A stretch of 64,000 bases of DNA from Heliocidaris tuberculata (GCA_025618425.1 CM046845.1:31741899-31805898); one strand, 5' to 3'; counted from the stretch's first letter, positions 45,068-57,668 are shown. Program-made: numbers and translations. Notes: generated by a model not told the origin, from the sequence alone.

Positions 45068-46195
45068 TAACTCATGATGATATGAAATATCATACATATG
45101 TACAAAGTGTCCTAATGAGTTCCAGGTCACTCTGCTCTGATGTTAAAGGGCAATCCAACCTTGGTAATAAGTTGATTTGTGTAGGTTTTCCAAAAAGAAA
45201 CAGATCCTCCTTAGGAATACATTTTGAAACATTGACAGTTTAGTCATTTTGTGTGTTGGATAAAATGGAAGAGTGATCTGCCGCTACATCACAGTAACAT
45301 TATCCCATATCCTATATGGATTACAACTTTTAAAAATTCATAATTTTCATATTGCATGTCTGATCTTGTTCAAACTTTGACCTTTCTGCTTCTCTGACTT
45401 TTCTGTTTTCTTTCAGAACAACTTGCCATTACGGTAGGATTTCCCTTTAATTCTACATGTAACTGTTTTTCAGTGAATTCTGATGAGTCTTACACTGTCA
45501 TGTTTGCATGACAAACTTTGTAGTGTAAAGTGTAGAATGCTGTTATTAATGGTTGAGCAGTTTTTTGTGAAACACTTTAAAAAAAAAAAGGGTTGAACAT
45601 GTAAGGTCCTAAACTTTCCTTTTCTTAATTTTTTTGTCCTTGCTACATGCATTTCACATTTTTTTCTTCACAAAAATGTTCACAAACGGTCTACAGTGCC
45701 ATGAAAGGTAGTTGTACTGAGGACCTGTGCTGAGTATATACAGAACACGTACATGTACATCACATGTACGTGTTCTGTCTCTTGTAGACCTTTGTGAATA
45801 AAGCATACAACAGTACCCTGTGTTATATGGCTGTAAGCAGTTACATGTGATCAGATTAATCTAACAATACTCAGCATGCATGTATATCAGTGTGCATCAT
45901 GTTGTAAATATATAGTGTTTTCTATTACATTACCAGAACAGGAATAATGGGTCATGTTTATTTGATCTGAGTATTTCCATGTTTGCAGAGCCAGACACAA
46001 GACACGCGGACACCAGAGAGTCTCTGCTCTTATTGATCTTACGCAGTCAGACATATCCTGATAATGAAGCTTCCCTTAAAGCTCTTTCTTGTACAAATAT
46101 AAGAATGCCACATTAAATCTGTGTTTTCTGACTTTATCATGATATATTTTGCCAGCCAAAGTGTTGTTTATGTTGTTTATAACCATATTACCCTG

Positions 46196-46480
46196 ATAAT
46201 AATGATAATAGTAATAGTGGGTTCGTGTATAGCGCACATGTCTGTCAGACATTCCCTTTCTTGTAAAAATATGAGAATGTCATAAAATGTGTTTCTTGAC
46301 TTTAGCATCACAGAAACTGTTGTCAAGCGTGTGTGTGTGTGTGTAATTGGGTTTTTACAGACGTGTATCAATCAGATATGATTATTTACGTCTGGGGACC
46401 GACCTTTAACGTCACCATCCGAAAGACGTGACTCAGTTTCGAACCTGGGTCAGCTGAATCAGTTTATAACAACGCCCAGC
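46196..46480 (-). mobile_element. SINE copy, minus orientation
   Basis: Starts with the (ATT)n tail in reverse and GTGGGTTCGTGTATAGC-type sequence also found at 6115-6140 in the other orientation. The head is not clearly delimited. Confidence 0.5.
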
Positions 46481-46510
46481 CAGAGTGAGATAAGTGTTGT
46501 TGTTGTTTAA

Positions 46511-47089
46511 ACGAGAATGAAACCCTGGGAAAATATCCATTTTAATGAAAAGAGAGGATAGAGAGAACCAATTTTTAAAGTTCCATCAAAATCAGTTATG
46601 AAATGAAAAAGTTATGAAAGTGTGAAAAGTCTCAATTTACTTGCTGTGGCGATCCTCAAATTGGCAGTGTTGCTTCAAATGGCAGGTTTAGTAGTACAAC
46701 TCTCAGTATGTTTTGTACACAAAATTTCATATTTTCTCCATTATCTCTAAAGATGCTCCTTGTCTTTTTGTGAACTCAACATATGTTGTGTCAAATACAT
46801 TTTCCCATGATATATCTTGAGCTAAGAAGGAGACAAGCTGCACCTTGAGAGATAATGGGGAAAATATGAAATTTTGTTTACAAAACATATGGAGAGTTGT
46901 ACTACTAAACCTGTCACTTTGAAGCAACATTGCCAACTTGAGGATCGCCATAGAAAGTAAATTGAGACTATTCAAACTTTCATAACTTGCTCATTTCGTA
47001 ACCGATTTTGATGGAACATTTTTTTAGATTCCTCCTCTCTATCCTCTCTTTTGATTAAATTTGATTTTTCCCCAGGGTTTCATTCTCCT
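46511..47089. mobile_element. 579-bp TTAA-flanked MITE family C, copy 1
   Basis: Ends ACGAGAATGAAACCCTGGG and, inverted, AGGAGAATGAAACCCTGGG; TTAA at 46507-46510 and 47090-47093. The whole is a large imperfect palindrome. Copy 2 (50129-50706) is one base shorter. TTAA duplication with AGG ends is Kolobok-like (inference). Confidence 0.84.
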
Positions 47090-47134
47090 TTAATGTGTAA
47101 TCATTATTACCATATTTATTACCTCTCCTCTGTT

Positions 47135-49015
47135 TGTCTGTTCCTCTCTTGACTCCCTGTTTATCTCTCTCTTTATCTCTCTCTTTATCTCTCTCTTTCT
47201 ATATCTGTCTCTGTCTCTATCTCTATCTCTATCTCTGTCTCTGTCTCTGTCTCTGTCTCTGTCTCTGTATCTCTGTATATCTGTCTCTTTATTTATCTCT
47301 ATCTCTGTCTCTTTATTTATCTCTCATCTCTGTCTCTGTATCTATCTGTATCTCTATCTCTTGTCTCTATCTCTGTATCTCTCTCTGACTCTGTCTTTAT
47401 CTCTATCTCTGTCTCTGTCTCTTTATTTATCTCTATCTCTGTCTCTTTATTTATCTCTATCTCTGTCTCTTTATTTATCTCTATCTCTGTCTCTTTATTT
47501 ATCTCTATCTCTGTCTCTATCTCTATCTCTATCTCTGTCTCTGTATCTCTGTCTCTGTCTCTTTATTTATCTCTCATCTCTGTCTCTGTCTCTATCTGTA
47601 TCTCTATCTCTTGTCTCTATCTCTGTATCTCTCTCTGACTCTTTATTTCTCTATCTCTATCTCTGTCTCTTTATTTATCTCTATCTCTGTCTCTTTATTT
47701 ATCTCTATCTCTGTCTCTTTATTTATCTCTATCTCTGTCTCTTTATTTATCTCTATCTCTGTCTCTGTCTCTTTCTCTATCTCTATCTCTATCTCTGTCT
47801 CTATCTCTGTCTCTACTCTGTCTCTATCTCTGTCTCTATCTCTGTCTCTATCTCTGTCTCTATCTCTGTCTCTGTCTCTATCTCTATCTCTGTCTCTATC
47901 TCTGTCTCTATCTCTGTCTCTATCTCTGTCTCTATCTCTGTCTCTACTCTGTCTCTATCTCTGTCTCTATCTCTGTCTCTATCTCTGTCTCTATCTCTGT
48001 CTCTGTCTCTATCTCTATCTCTGTCTCTATCTCTGTCTCTATCTCTGTCTCTGTCTCTATCTCTATCTCTGTCTCTATCTCTGTCTCTATCTCTGTCTCT
48101 GTCTCTGTCTCTGTCTCTCTCTGTCTCTCTCTGTCTCTCTATCTCTGTCTCTATCTCTATCTCTGTCTCTATCTCTGTCTGTCTCTATCTCTATCTCTGT
48201 CTCTATCTCTGTCTCTATCTCTGTCTCTTTATTTATCTCTATCTCTGTCTCTATCTCTGTCTCTATCTCTGTCTCTATCTCTGTCTCTACTCTGTCTCTA
48301 TCTCTGTCTCTATCTCTGTCTCTGTCTCTATCTCTATCTCTGTCTCTATCTCTGTCTCTATCTCTGTCTCTATCTCTGTCTCTGTCTCTGTCTCTGTCTC
48401 TGTCTCTGTCTCTATCTCTATCTCTGTCTCTATCTCTGTCTCTATCTCTGTCTCTATCTCTGTCTCTATCTCTGTCTCTATCTCTGTCTCTATCTCTATT
48501 TCTGTCTCTGTCTCTGTCTCTATCTCTATCTCTATCTCTGTCTCTATCTCTGTCTCTATCTCTGTCTCTATCTCTGTCTCTATCTCTGTCTCTGTCTCTA
48601 TCTCTATCTCTGTCTCTATCTCTGTCTCTATCTCTATCTCTGTCTCTATCTCTGTCTCTATCTCTGTCTCTATCTCTGTCTCTGTCTCTATCTCTGTCTC
48701 TATCTCTGTCTCTATCTCTGTCTCTATCTCTGTCTCTGTCTCTATCTCTATCTCTGTCTCTATCTCTGTCTCTATCTCTGTCTCTATCTCTGTCTCTGTC
48801 TCTATCTCTATCTCTGTCTCTATCTCTTTCTCTATCTCTATCTCTGTCTCTGTCTCTTTATCTATCTCTATCTCTATCTCTGTCTCTATCTTTATCTCTA
48901 TCTCTGTCTCTTTATTTATCTCTATCTCTGTCTCTGTATCTATCTCTATCTCTATCTGTCTCTATCTCTCTATCTCTCTCTCTCTCTCTGTCTCTGTCTC
49001 TCTCTTTTCTCTCAC
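47135..49015. repeat. 1.9-kb CT-rich microsatellite (TCTCTGTCTCTA)n
   Basis: Hexamers TCTCTG and TCTCTA, mostly alternating as a 12-mer, with interspersed TTTATT variants. Long Leu/Ser or Ser/Ile/Val open frames in it are artefacts. Segments of about 100 bp (for example TTTATTTATCTCTATCTCTG runs at 47430-47520 and 47665-47765) recur, pointing to unequal exchange. Confidence 0.97.
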
Positions 49016-49061
49016 CTACATTCTGTCTCTGTCTCATCCTCTCTCTATTACTTTATCACAG

Positions 49062-49228
49062 GAAACAAGTGACGACTGGAGGAGACACTAGGATTTAGTT
49101 GGATTACATCTTTCGAGAATCATCAGAGAGTGGAGCAAGAGTTTCTAACAAGATTGTGATAAGGACTTCAATTTCTAAGGAAAAAGAGGTCAACAATTAT
49201 TCTCCAAAATGGAGTATTATTTTTACAT
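49062..49228 (+). other. Putative 5' exon (UTR plus MEYYFY)
   Basis: Acceptor, absence of an upstream ATG, AAAATGG start context and a canonical GTGAGT donor all agree. Any earlier non-coding exon and the promoter would lie left of the microsatellite. Confidence 0.45.
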
Positions 49229-52200
49229 GTGAGTATTATGCATTGTGCTGTATATGTTTGTCTTTTTAAATTTTAAAATGTGTAACCAAAGGCCTTTCAG
49301 TCTTTATGTTAATCCAATTCTCTATTTTTTGTGAACCCTAGACACCGTTTGTTTGTGTTCTGGGACTGTTTGATTTGATTAATGTATGTTTTGAATGGGG
49401 AGATAGCTCCATATGGTTTTAGGCCATTGAATATAGGACCCCATGGAAGAGCAGTGGCACTATGTAAATGCCACTGAAATGGGCTATCCGCCATACATGT
49501 ATCTAATTCTGATTTACCATGTCTATTTTAACTTTTAATGTTGCTATGGAAATGAAAAAAAACAATGGGGCATACAACCAACCATGAATTGTGTACGTAT
49601 TTTTTTTTAAGCATCCTTCCTCAAGAAATTTCCGTTGTGAAACAGCATGTTCAATTGTTCATTATAGATTTATGATTATACCAGGAAATAATTTCTGACT
49701 TGAGTGACTTCTGAGCCTCTATGATTATAAGTGATTTGTTTTGAGGAGGTTTACAAGTGCTTACAATTCAAGTATGAATTCAGTTTATACTCACTGTCTT
49801 TCAGGAAATCAAGTTCTATTTCCTCACTTTATAAAAGTACAAACTTGTAGGATGTTACCAACTTGATCACACATGACGATGCACACAACTAGTACCTACA
49901 TGTAACATACTTGTAGTTGCATAGTTAAAACAGTTCATATGAATTTGGAAAATCGTTTCCTGTCTGGTTTTACAAACTTGTTATTAAATAGGTGGCTACA
50001 ATAGTAAGAAAGGAATTTGAATGAATAAAGTATCTTGAATATGGTTTTATAATGTATTTTACACTTCAGTCAATTTTATTGTAAACATGTCTTTCAGGCC
50101 CAAAGAGCCAGACAGTAGGGAGACTTAAAGGGGAATGAAACCCTGGGGGAAAATCGATTTTAATAAAAAGAAAAGATAGAGAAAAGCAATTTTTAAAAAG
50201 TTCCATCAAAATCGGTTACGAAATTAAAAAGTTATGAAAGTTTGAAAAGTCTCAATTTACTTTCTATGGCCATCCTCTAATTGGCAATGTTACTTCAAAA
50301 TGGCAGGTTTAGTAGTACATCTCTCAATATGTTTTGTACACAAAATTTCAATTTTTTTTCATTATCTCTAAAGATGCTGCTTGTCTTTTGTGAACTCAAC
50401 ATATGTTGTGTCAAATACATTTTCCCACGATATATCTTGAGCTAAGAAGGAGACAAGCTGCACCTTGAGAGATAATAGGGAAAGTATGAAATTTTGAGTA
50501 CAAAGCATATGGAGAGTTGTCCTACTAAACCTGTCATTTTGAAGCAACATTGCCAATTTGAGGATCGCCATAGAAAGTAAATTGAGACTTTTCAAACTCA
50601 TCACTTTCTCATTTCTTAACCGATTTTGATGGAACTTTTTTAAAATTGCTTCTCTCTATCCTCTCTTTTAATTAAAAATCATTTTTCCCCAGGGTTTCAT
50701 TCTCCTTTAACCAATAGCCAACTGAAACCAGATGGTCCCTGTACTAAAGATAAAGTTGAGTTCTGGTCATGAGATTGAATTGTGAAAGAAACTGTCTCAA
50801 AGCAATTGGGAAAGGTTGATCATATAACACATAAGAATTTATGTATGCTGTAAGGTTTTGGAATCACTAAAGTGATAAGAAATTGACTCAATCCTGCTGA
50901 GAGTAACATGCACTGCACACAGAAATGTGTGTATGGGACTACACACAAATGTTCGGCCCGAACATTTCAGCTATTTTTTGTCATATTTTCAATGTGAGAG
51001 CATTTGAAGAGCAATCCTTTTCAGGGGACATATCTACTATGATAATCTTCCTAACTGACATAAAAAGAATGTGAAAGCTCACAAATTATTTTTTACCTTT
51101 CCCAGAACTCAAGCTTCCCTTTATTAAACCTATGGGAATATTAAAATTCAGTAGTTAATGGGTTAACTGTTAAATTACCTTTAACCCTTTCGAGACAACT
51201 GACCACATTTTGTGGTTTGGCTCAATAACTTTTGATCCAGAGCTCTAAAAAATATACCAGATGCACGAGTAGAAAGAGCGAAATTTTCCGCACACACTAT
51301 GTCCATTTTTATTGCATGACCATATTGCGTTTGATGCCAGGAATTTTAAAAACAAGAATAAGCTCTGAGATCCTTAAATTGGCAACACATTGAGAGGTTT
51401 AAAATAATTGTTTTTCATCAAAATTGGCAATTTCTTTCAACTATTCAACAAATTTCTGACCATGTATATTGTTTTCAAAGACATTACACCATATTAGAAC
51501 CATGTAGCACTAAAAGGAAAATAGTATTGTTGCCAATTTGAAGAACAAAATGTGATCAATTTAGCCCTTAAATAATCCCTGTCCTGAATGGGTTAAAGTG
51601 TACCAATCACCTACAAAAATAATTTGTGTACAGCTAGAATGTGTAAAATCAACCTCAGAAAACTTTACCTGGCATTCCATGGGTGAACAGTTAAATGTAA
51701 GGAGTACAAAGAAAATAAAGGATAACACAGAAATGCATGTACGGAACTGAACTCGGACTTGGGTTCCGCGCCGGCCATACTCTTTGTGAGCACATACAGG
51801 CTGTATAGGTGCATCAACTAGTCTCACAAGTCGCTTTTATTTTAATTGAGAGTTTATTCAAACTTGCCAGATCTTTTAACGGAATTAATATTTGAAGCTC
51901 ATACTTTGAATATTGTAAATTGCAACATGGAACCTCCAACATACTTTTTGGTGATTGGTACCCTTTAATCAAATTCTGGATTGCTCAAAATGGCCAATTG
52001 TATAATCTTGTGCTCACCTCTACATGTACATTGTGTATCTATGTAGAGGTGTCGGGGTCTAGTGGATACGTCACGGGACTGTGGATCACATGGTTTGTGG
52101 TTCAAGTCCCACCATGGCACTAATGTCCTTTGGCAAGATATTAATCTACATTTGCCACTCTCCATCCTGGGCCCTCTTGCATAAAAAGTTGCGATTAAAC

Positions 52201-55200
52201 ACAACTCAAAAAATTAAACGCAACTCGATTTTCAATCAGGATCGCGTATTTGGGACTAGCGTTTAATTTTTTGAGTTGCGTTTAATCGCAACTTTTTATG
52301 CAAGAGGGCCCAGATGTAGTAAATGGGTACCTGGTAGGAGTTTATTCCTTGAATGCTTTCAGCGCTTTAGGGCAGCTCCGCTGAAGCCAGGGTAATGTTA
52401 GTACTTTGTAGGTGCCTTGAGCATCCCCTGGGATGGATATGTGTGCAATATGAATGTAGGTATTATTATTATTATTATTATCCTACATTTATATAATTTG
52501 ATGATTTTAATACTCTTTGAACTAAATGACTCTGCAGTTGATTGTTTCTAACAAGATGTACATTCAATTTGTTGGTTATGATTGTAAATGAAACAAAGTG
52601 TACATCACAATGTATACATTGTAATGTAGCAGGATTAATGAAAATCATTTCATGATAATTTTTGGAAGACTAACTGCTTTGGGGAAATAATTTTAATGAT
52701 ACTACACTGCTGGGTGTTAAATTGTCTCTTGCGCTACATAAGTCTTTTATCCGTTAATTTCATTCAGGGATGAAAAATCACTTGATATGACCACTAAGTG
52801 TTACATTTAGTAATACCAGGAAAAACCATTCGCCAGTTGTCATATCAAGGGATTTTTCTTGTTTGGATCCGGGACACGTTCACAGAATCACTTTATGGTT
52901 TATTGGTGTACAATTACCTAGACATAGTGTATTGCACAGAAAAATATAGGTTTTTAAATTTTTGTTTTATAAATTTCTTAGATACAAGGACTGCAAGTGT
53001 AAGATGTGTGAAAATTGTTGTGGTCAGAAGTTAGACAAGCATGTCAGGGAGAGTGATGTCTGCAATGGCTTCACAAGGAAATGATTAAATTTCCTCTCCC
53101 TGAAATCCAACCTGTTAATGGGGAATTTGAACTGCCATTTATTTAGACAAACCTTTCTCTACTTCAACTCAGGAAGCCAGATTTTGTGTATATGTCAGAT
53201 TTGTTCATAATTTATAACTTGCAATGTACATGTAAACAACTTATGGTACATGTACAGTGTAGCATTGTTTATAAGAAAGATTACAAGTACTATGTGATGT
53301 ACTTAAAAACATTCCAACAAGAGGGTCAGATTTTCCTGCAGTTATTGTTTATGTATTTTGAATTTTTTCAAAGACAATACGAAATAGTTGATAACTAGAA
53401 CATAATGTCCGTATTTTTGATAGCAGTGTTTGATTTTTGATTTGCTAAAGAATATTTGTCAGCAAAGTGACAGTGGTTTGATGGCTAGATTCCACATGTC
53501 TTTCTTCCATGTATATTAATTAACCAGTCTTGGTACATTGTACATGTTACCCACATTGGCCTGAATTCACAATGGACGTTTATATTTAACCCATCGTCCA
53601 AACCATGGTGTAAAGTTTAAAATCCCTCCTGGACTAAGATAGGCTTATATAAGAGTTTGTTGCCCCTCATTGGACATGAGACCAAGCGCATAGCATGTTC
53701 TACTAACTGTATGCTTACGAAAGTTTAAACCATGGGTTAAAATAAACTTCTTTTGTGAATTTGGGTCATTAAGTACCAGTATTTGAAATGTTGTACTGTG
53801 CAGGCTCCTCAAATTTTATATTTGAAATAAGAATAAAACAATCAAATGTCCAGAAAAATGATCAAGATGATGGATAAAAGTACTGTACCTCTCACGAATG
53901 CTCATTGAATACATGTATAGTGGATATTGTACGTGGTATTTTTATGCCTACATGTACTTACATATATGCAGTATACATGCTTATTATCTAGAGGAGCATA
54001 TTTCATACAATTTGCCATTTGCCATCTGCTCATTAGCACCATTCAAATGCCACTCACATGAGCAGTCATATTGATTAATATTGCACTGTACATTTTCAAA
54101 GGGATAATTACATGTAATTCCTGAACATAAGTGCCCTTTTTTCACTTGTATAAGAGTTTCCCTAATTAAAAAAATGTGTTGCATTTACATGTACATGTAC
54201 ATTGTACTTGTATTTCCCAACCACTAGATTTCACAATGCCAAAAAGAATTATCTGAGAAAAAAACCCTTTTTGCTGAGAGCACATGTAATCAATCCAGGC
54301 CCAATATTGACAGACCTCTGTAAGAAAAATTGTGTACAGTCATTGATATTTGATTACTCTCCATTCATTGGGGGAACCTTATAAATCAATTTGAAGTAGA
54401 ACAAAAATGATAAAAACTGTTACCATGAGATTAATATTTAGAAAGTTAGGTTTTATTATATAATTGTAATGACTTTTGGTCATGCCTAAGCAAAAAATTG
54501 CATTTTCTAGAATTAGAGGAAAGGGTCTAGCATTAAAAAAAAAAGCATTTTAAACTATATTTGTGTGTAGAAAACAGAATAGTGTAAACAAGTTTTGCTT
54601 TAAACTGTGTGATGCAGTAAGTCAACAGAGGTCACCCAAGTTCAAATTCAAAACTCATATTAAAGTTCGCAATGTTTAGGCAATTTGAAAATGGAGCAAA
54701 ATGAACAGGTTTTTATAAGAACAAATAAGTTGAGTGCTGGATATAATTGCATTGTGAAAGAAACTTTCTAGAAGTTATTTGGAAAGGTTGATTATGTACC
54801 TGGTAGTAGATAAATATAAGAATAATTGTGTATTGTGGGGTTATAACAAATAAGAACCAACCTTGCTGAAAATCACCTACATGTACTGTACAGTGAAAAC
54901 CTCTGTGCATGAATATTGGTATATGGGACTACATGCATATATGTGGCTTCAAACTTTGCTCCACTTTAATATATACATGTACTATTTATTATATTTTGAA
55001 TAAGAGGGCATTTCAAAAGCATTCCTTTACATGTGACAAAGCTGCTATGATATGCTTTCACATATATGTTTGAATAAAAAGGAGAAAGCTTAGAAACTAC
55101 ACGCATATTTTTCACCTTTCCTAGAACTTGACCTTTTTAACATTCACAACAATACACACCTCATTGTTTCTCTGCATAGATTGGTGGTAGTAGCCCTATT

Positions 55201-55354
55201 CCTGAAGCTTGGTCTTTACTTCTGCTGGTATCACATGCGACGTCGGGCGGCACTGGCCAGGGAAGTTCACATCGTCATGCCAGACGGAACAACAAGACGA
55301 GCCGTGGTAACGGGACGCACAACACGTGGTAGAAACAGACGAGAAGACAGACAG
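49209..55354 (+). CDS. Putative new gene, 5' two coding exons (49209-49228, 55180-55354)
   Basis: Proposed exon 1 is 49062-49228: acceptor CACAG at 49057-49061 after the pyrimidine-rich microsatellite, a 5' UTR with no earlier ATG, then MEYYFY and donor GTGAGT at 49229. Proposed exon 2 is 55180-55354: acceptor TGCATAG, donor GTAGGT at 55355. The phases fit (20 + 175 nt = 65 codons). The product starts with a membrane segment, ILVVVALFLKLGLYFCWY, then a basic HMRRRAALAREVHIVMPDG and TRRAVVTGRTTRGRNRRED tail: a type III or signal-anchored small membrane protein by appearance. I do not recognise the family. Later exons were not found, and the 6-kb intron is filled with MITEs and a SINE. The exon 2 assignment is better supported than the joining. 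Confidence 0.5.
50129..50706. mobile_element. 578-bp TTAA-flanked MITE family C, copy 2
   Basis: Ends AGGGGAATGAAACCCTGG and GGGTTTCATTCTCCT; TTAA at 50125-50128 and 50707-50710. Very similar to 46511-47089 over its whole length. It lies in the putative intron of the 49209 gene. Confidence 0.87.
51185..51592. mobile_element. 408-bp TTAA-flanked MITE family B, copy 2
   Basis: Begins CCCTTTCGAGACA and ends TGTCCTGAATGGG; TTAA at 51181-51184 and 51593-51596. Same length as 21480-21887 and closely similar throughout (for example CCACATTTTGTGGTTTGGC). Confidence 0.85.
52047..52486 (+). mobile_element. tRNA-derived SINE, split by a hairpin MITE
   Basis: Head GGTCTAGTGGATACGTCACG and B box GGTTCAAGTCC, body TTTGGCAAGATATTAATCTA, tail (TTA)n at about 52459-52486. 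The body is interrupted at 52167-52313 by a palindromic MITE, so the SINE was there first. Confidence 0.85.
52167..52313. mobile_element. 147-bp snap-back MITE inside the SINE
   Basis: About 52-bp inverted arms starting CTGGGCCCTCTTGCATAAAA, separated by about 40 bp. GGGCCC ends resemble those of the 147-bp MITEs at 9320 and 11401, but the interiors differ. Confidence 0.82.
53558..53767. mobile_element. 210-bp MITE with GRCCTGAATTCACAA-like ends
   Basis: Ends GGCCTGAATTCACAA and, inverted, GACCCAAATTCACAA; ATT on both flanks; CCATGG and TTTAACCCAT motifs pair inside. Confidence 0.6.
53768..55140. other. AT-rich sequence, no assigned feature
   Basis: Putative intron. GTACATGTACA-type short palindromes are frequent (54187-54200, for example). 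Sequence near 54707-54960 resembles 50760-50940 (AATTGTGAAAGAAACT, GGAAAGGTTGAT), an old dispersed repeat. No coding signal. Confidence 0.45.
55180..55354 (+). CDS. Putative coding exon: membrane segment plus Arg-rich tail
   Basis: Higher GC and CpG content than the surrounding AT-rich DNA, a good acceptor and donor, and a frame with one 17-residue hydrophobic segment followed by a strongly basic region. Codon use looks protein-like. No homologue is recognised. Confidence 0.6.
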
Positions 55355-55442
55355 GTAGGTCATGTTAATGATTCCTGGTTATTGAACTATATTGAAAGTA
55401 GTTTTGATTTCAGTTCCTCTTCATTTAAAGAACCTCATTGAT

Positions 55443-57225
55443 GATTTTCATGCAGATAAAGCAAAATTTCTGTAGGATCTATTTTTTATTAATTTTTTTT
55501 TCTAGAGCTATTTTTTAAGGCTTTTCTGAGAGTTCTGTTGTCACTAGATGTGCTAAGAAGCAAGATAGTGAAAAGATATTTTTTTTAGATGTGATTTTGG
55601 GAATAGAGTAGTACATGTTCTGAAGTATTATCAGAGTTCATACAGGACAATTTTGTCAAAAAATGAAATTGGTGACAAGTTGTCATATTTTTTGTAGCTT
55701 GATGTGTCAGCTAGATACCTTTTTAAATCAGATCATATATGTGTGCATACAAAGATCATTCAACAAAATACAAGTTTACATATGTACCTTCAGTTTTTCT
55801 CAAAGTGGGTAGTGGAATCACTATTTTGTGTGTTTTGCCTGTGAGAAGCTCATAGTAATTTACTTGAAATATAATTTGTGTGTGTGAGTAGTTGCTCTTG
55901 AACATGCAGATAGTTTGCATTATGATTTTAAAACCCTCCATTATCCTTTATTCCTTTTAGATCATAGGTCTTTAAGGGTTGTCTATATAGTTGGAAATAT
56001 TTTTCAAGACTTCTGTGAGGTACTTGGAATAAATTGCACCCCCCCCCCCCCACTAGGGGTCATTGCTAAACCATTTCGATTGGGGGAAGGGCTGCCAGCC
56101 CAAATTTTCAGACAGAGGTTCCATTTTTTTCCAACAAGCAAATTACCCCCCCCCCCCCCCCCCCCCAACAGAAATATCTTCAGAATTTTTAATTTATTAC
56201 TAGAGGTTCCAAATTTTTCCAACAAGCAACAACAACAACAACAACAACAACAACAAAAATGAATGTCATGATTTTTTGTGATTTGCAAAAGGTGAAAAGG
56301 CTAAAAAAAATTGTTCAGATAGCTCAGTGATGGAACCCAGCACACATGTTGCCTGTGTAGGCTAAGCTATGCTGAATCACTTGAAATAATGTAGTTGAAT
56401 CCCATCTACAAAACAGGATCAATGAATTAAAAACTAATCTTGTTTTATTACGAATATTACACATGACGTGCCAACTGCCAAGGTATTTAAAAGAAGTCCA
56501 CTTAAGTAGCCGACATTTAATCTAATCATATGTGACATCATATCACCATTCCTACACAGTAGTAATAAGTATGTACATTTAGGTTATGCATGATGTTCTA
56601 GGTACATTAATCTAGATGAGGAAGGTTTCATTGCAGATTTCCTGTTGAAAAGAGGTCTGTCTGCTAATTTTACCATACATTTAGTATGACGTGTATGCAT
56701 TTGTGGGGGGGGGGGGGAGGGGGAGGTTGTCAGACAATAACATTTAAAAAATGAAAACTTCCATTGTCATCATGTAAAGAGGTTTTTTCCCTTATGTGTC
56801 TGAGGCTATCCCTGTATCCCAAGAAGTTTTCCCCAGAAAGAAAGCCACTTTCGCCCCTGATTGTCCCTCGACAGGCAGTGTGGGGGAGAAAAATGTTACA
56901 ACATGTATTTAGCTCCCTTATGATAACAAAATGCACAGGAAATACATATCAGAATGGAACCCCCCCCCCCCTATTTTTTATTAATTTTTTTACAGCAAGA
57001 GAGCTTTTAACTGGGCCTGGAAAATATCTCTGATATGTTTGTCTCACATGATAATCTGTACTGTCAGCACTTCTAGAACAGTGGCAAACAATTTATGAAG
57101 TATGAAGGTCCCATGCAGACTTGTTTTTATTTGTGTACTACATACTACATACATGTAAAATGTGTACGTGTAGTTATCTGATGACTGACTCAGGAAAAAT
57201 ATTGTCTTAACTCTTTCAAAGCCCT
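55443..57225. other. Unassigned AT-rich stretch with homopolymers
   Basis: Contains poly-C/G runs (56039, 56146, 56705, 56960) and a CAA repeat (56223-56256). I looked for a third exon of the putative upstream gene and found none I would support. Confidence 0.45.
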
Positions 57226-57240
57226 GTTAAAGCAAGGGTT

Positions 57241-57668
57241 ACACCAGAACCGAATTCTCCCGAATAAATTCGGACCGATTCTGCCCGAATATGGCCTGAA
57301 TCGGATGGATTCGGTTGATTCGGAACTTATTCGTCTCTGATTCGGGGAGCTCCCCGAATCAGAGACGAATAGGTCCCGAATAGGTCCCGAATCAAGCAGA
57401 ATCGCCAAGAATTGACCCGAATCGATTTTGGGCATCCCGAATAAAGTCGAATGGCAATCCGAATAGAGGCCAGAATCGAGCCAAATGTGACCAGAATTGA
57501 GCCCAATATGGCCCGAATTCCCCGATTACACCCGAATAATGACCCGAATGTCGACCCGAATCGGGACGAATATGGCCGAATGCGCCGAATACGCCACCGA
57601 ATTACCCGAATTCGCCATAGAATCGTTGGATTTTGGCCAAATTTGGACCCGAATTATAGCCGAATTCA
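57241..57668. repeat. Subterminal CGAAT-motif cluster with a perfect 42-bp palindrome
   Basis: About 22 CGAAT and 5 ATTCG copies in 430 bp, many as CCCGAAT. A perfect palindrome spans 57329-57370 (arms ATTCGTCTCTGATTCGGGGA G and complement). Subterminal motif arrays in DNA transposons commonly bind the transposase or accessory protein; that role is inferred here. Confidence 0.8.

Noticed and set aside
47361..49098. Open frames of 576 and 495 codons (Ser/Leu/Ile/Val repeats)
   Set aside because: They are translations of the TCTCTG/TCTCTA microsatellite and exist in several frames at once; no protein-like composition.
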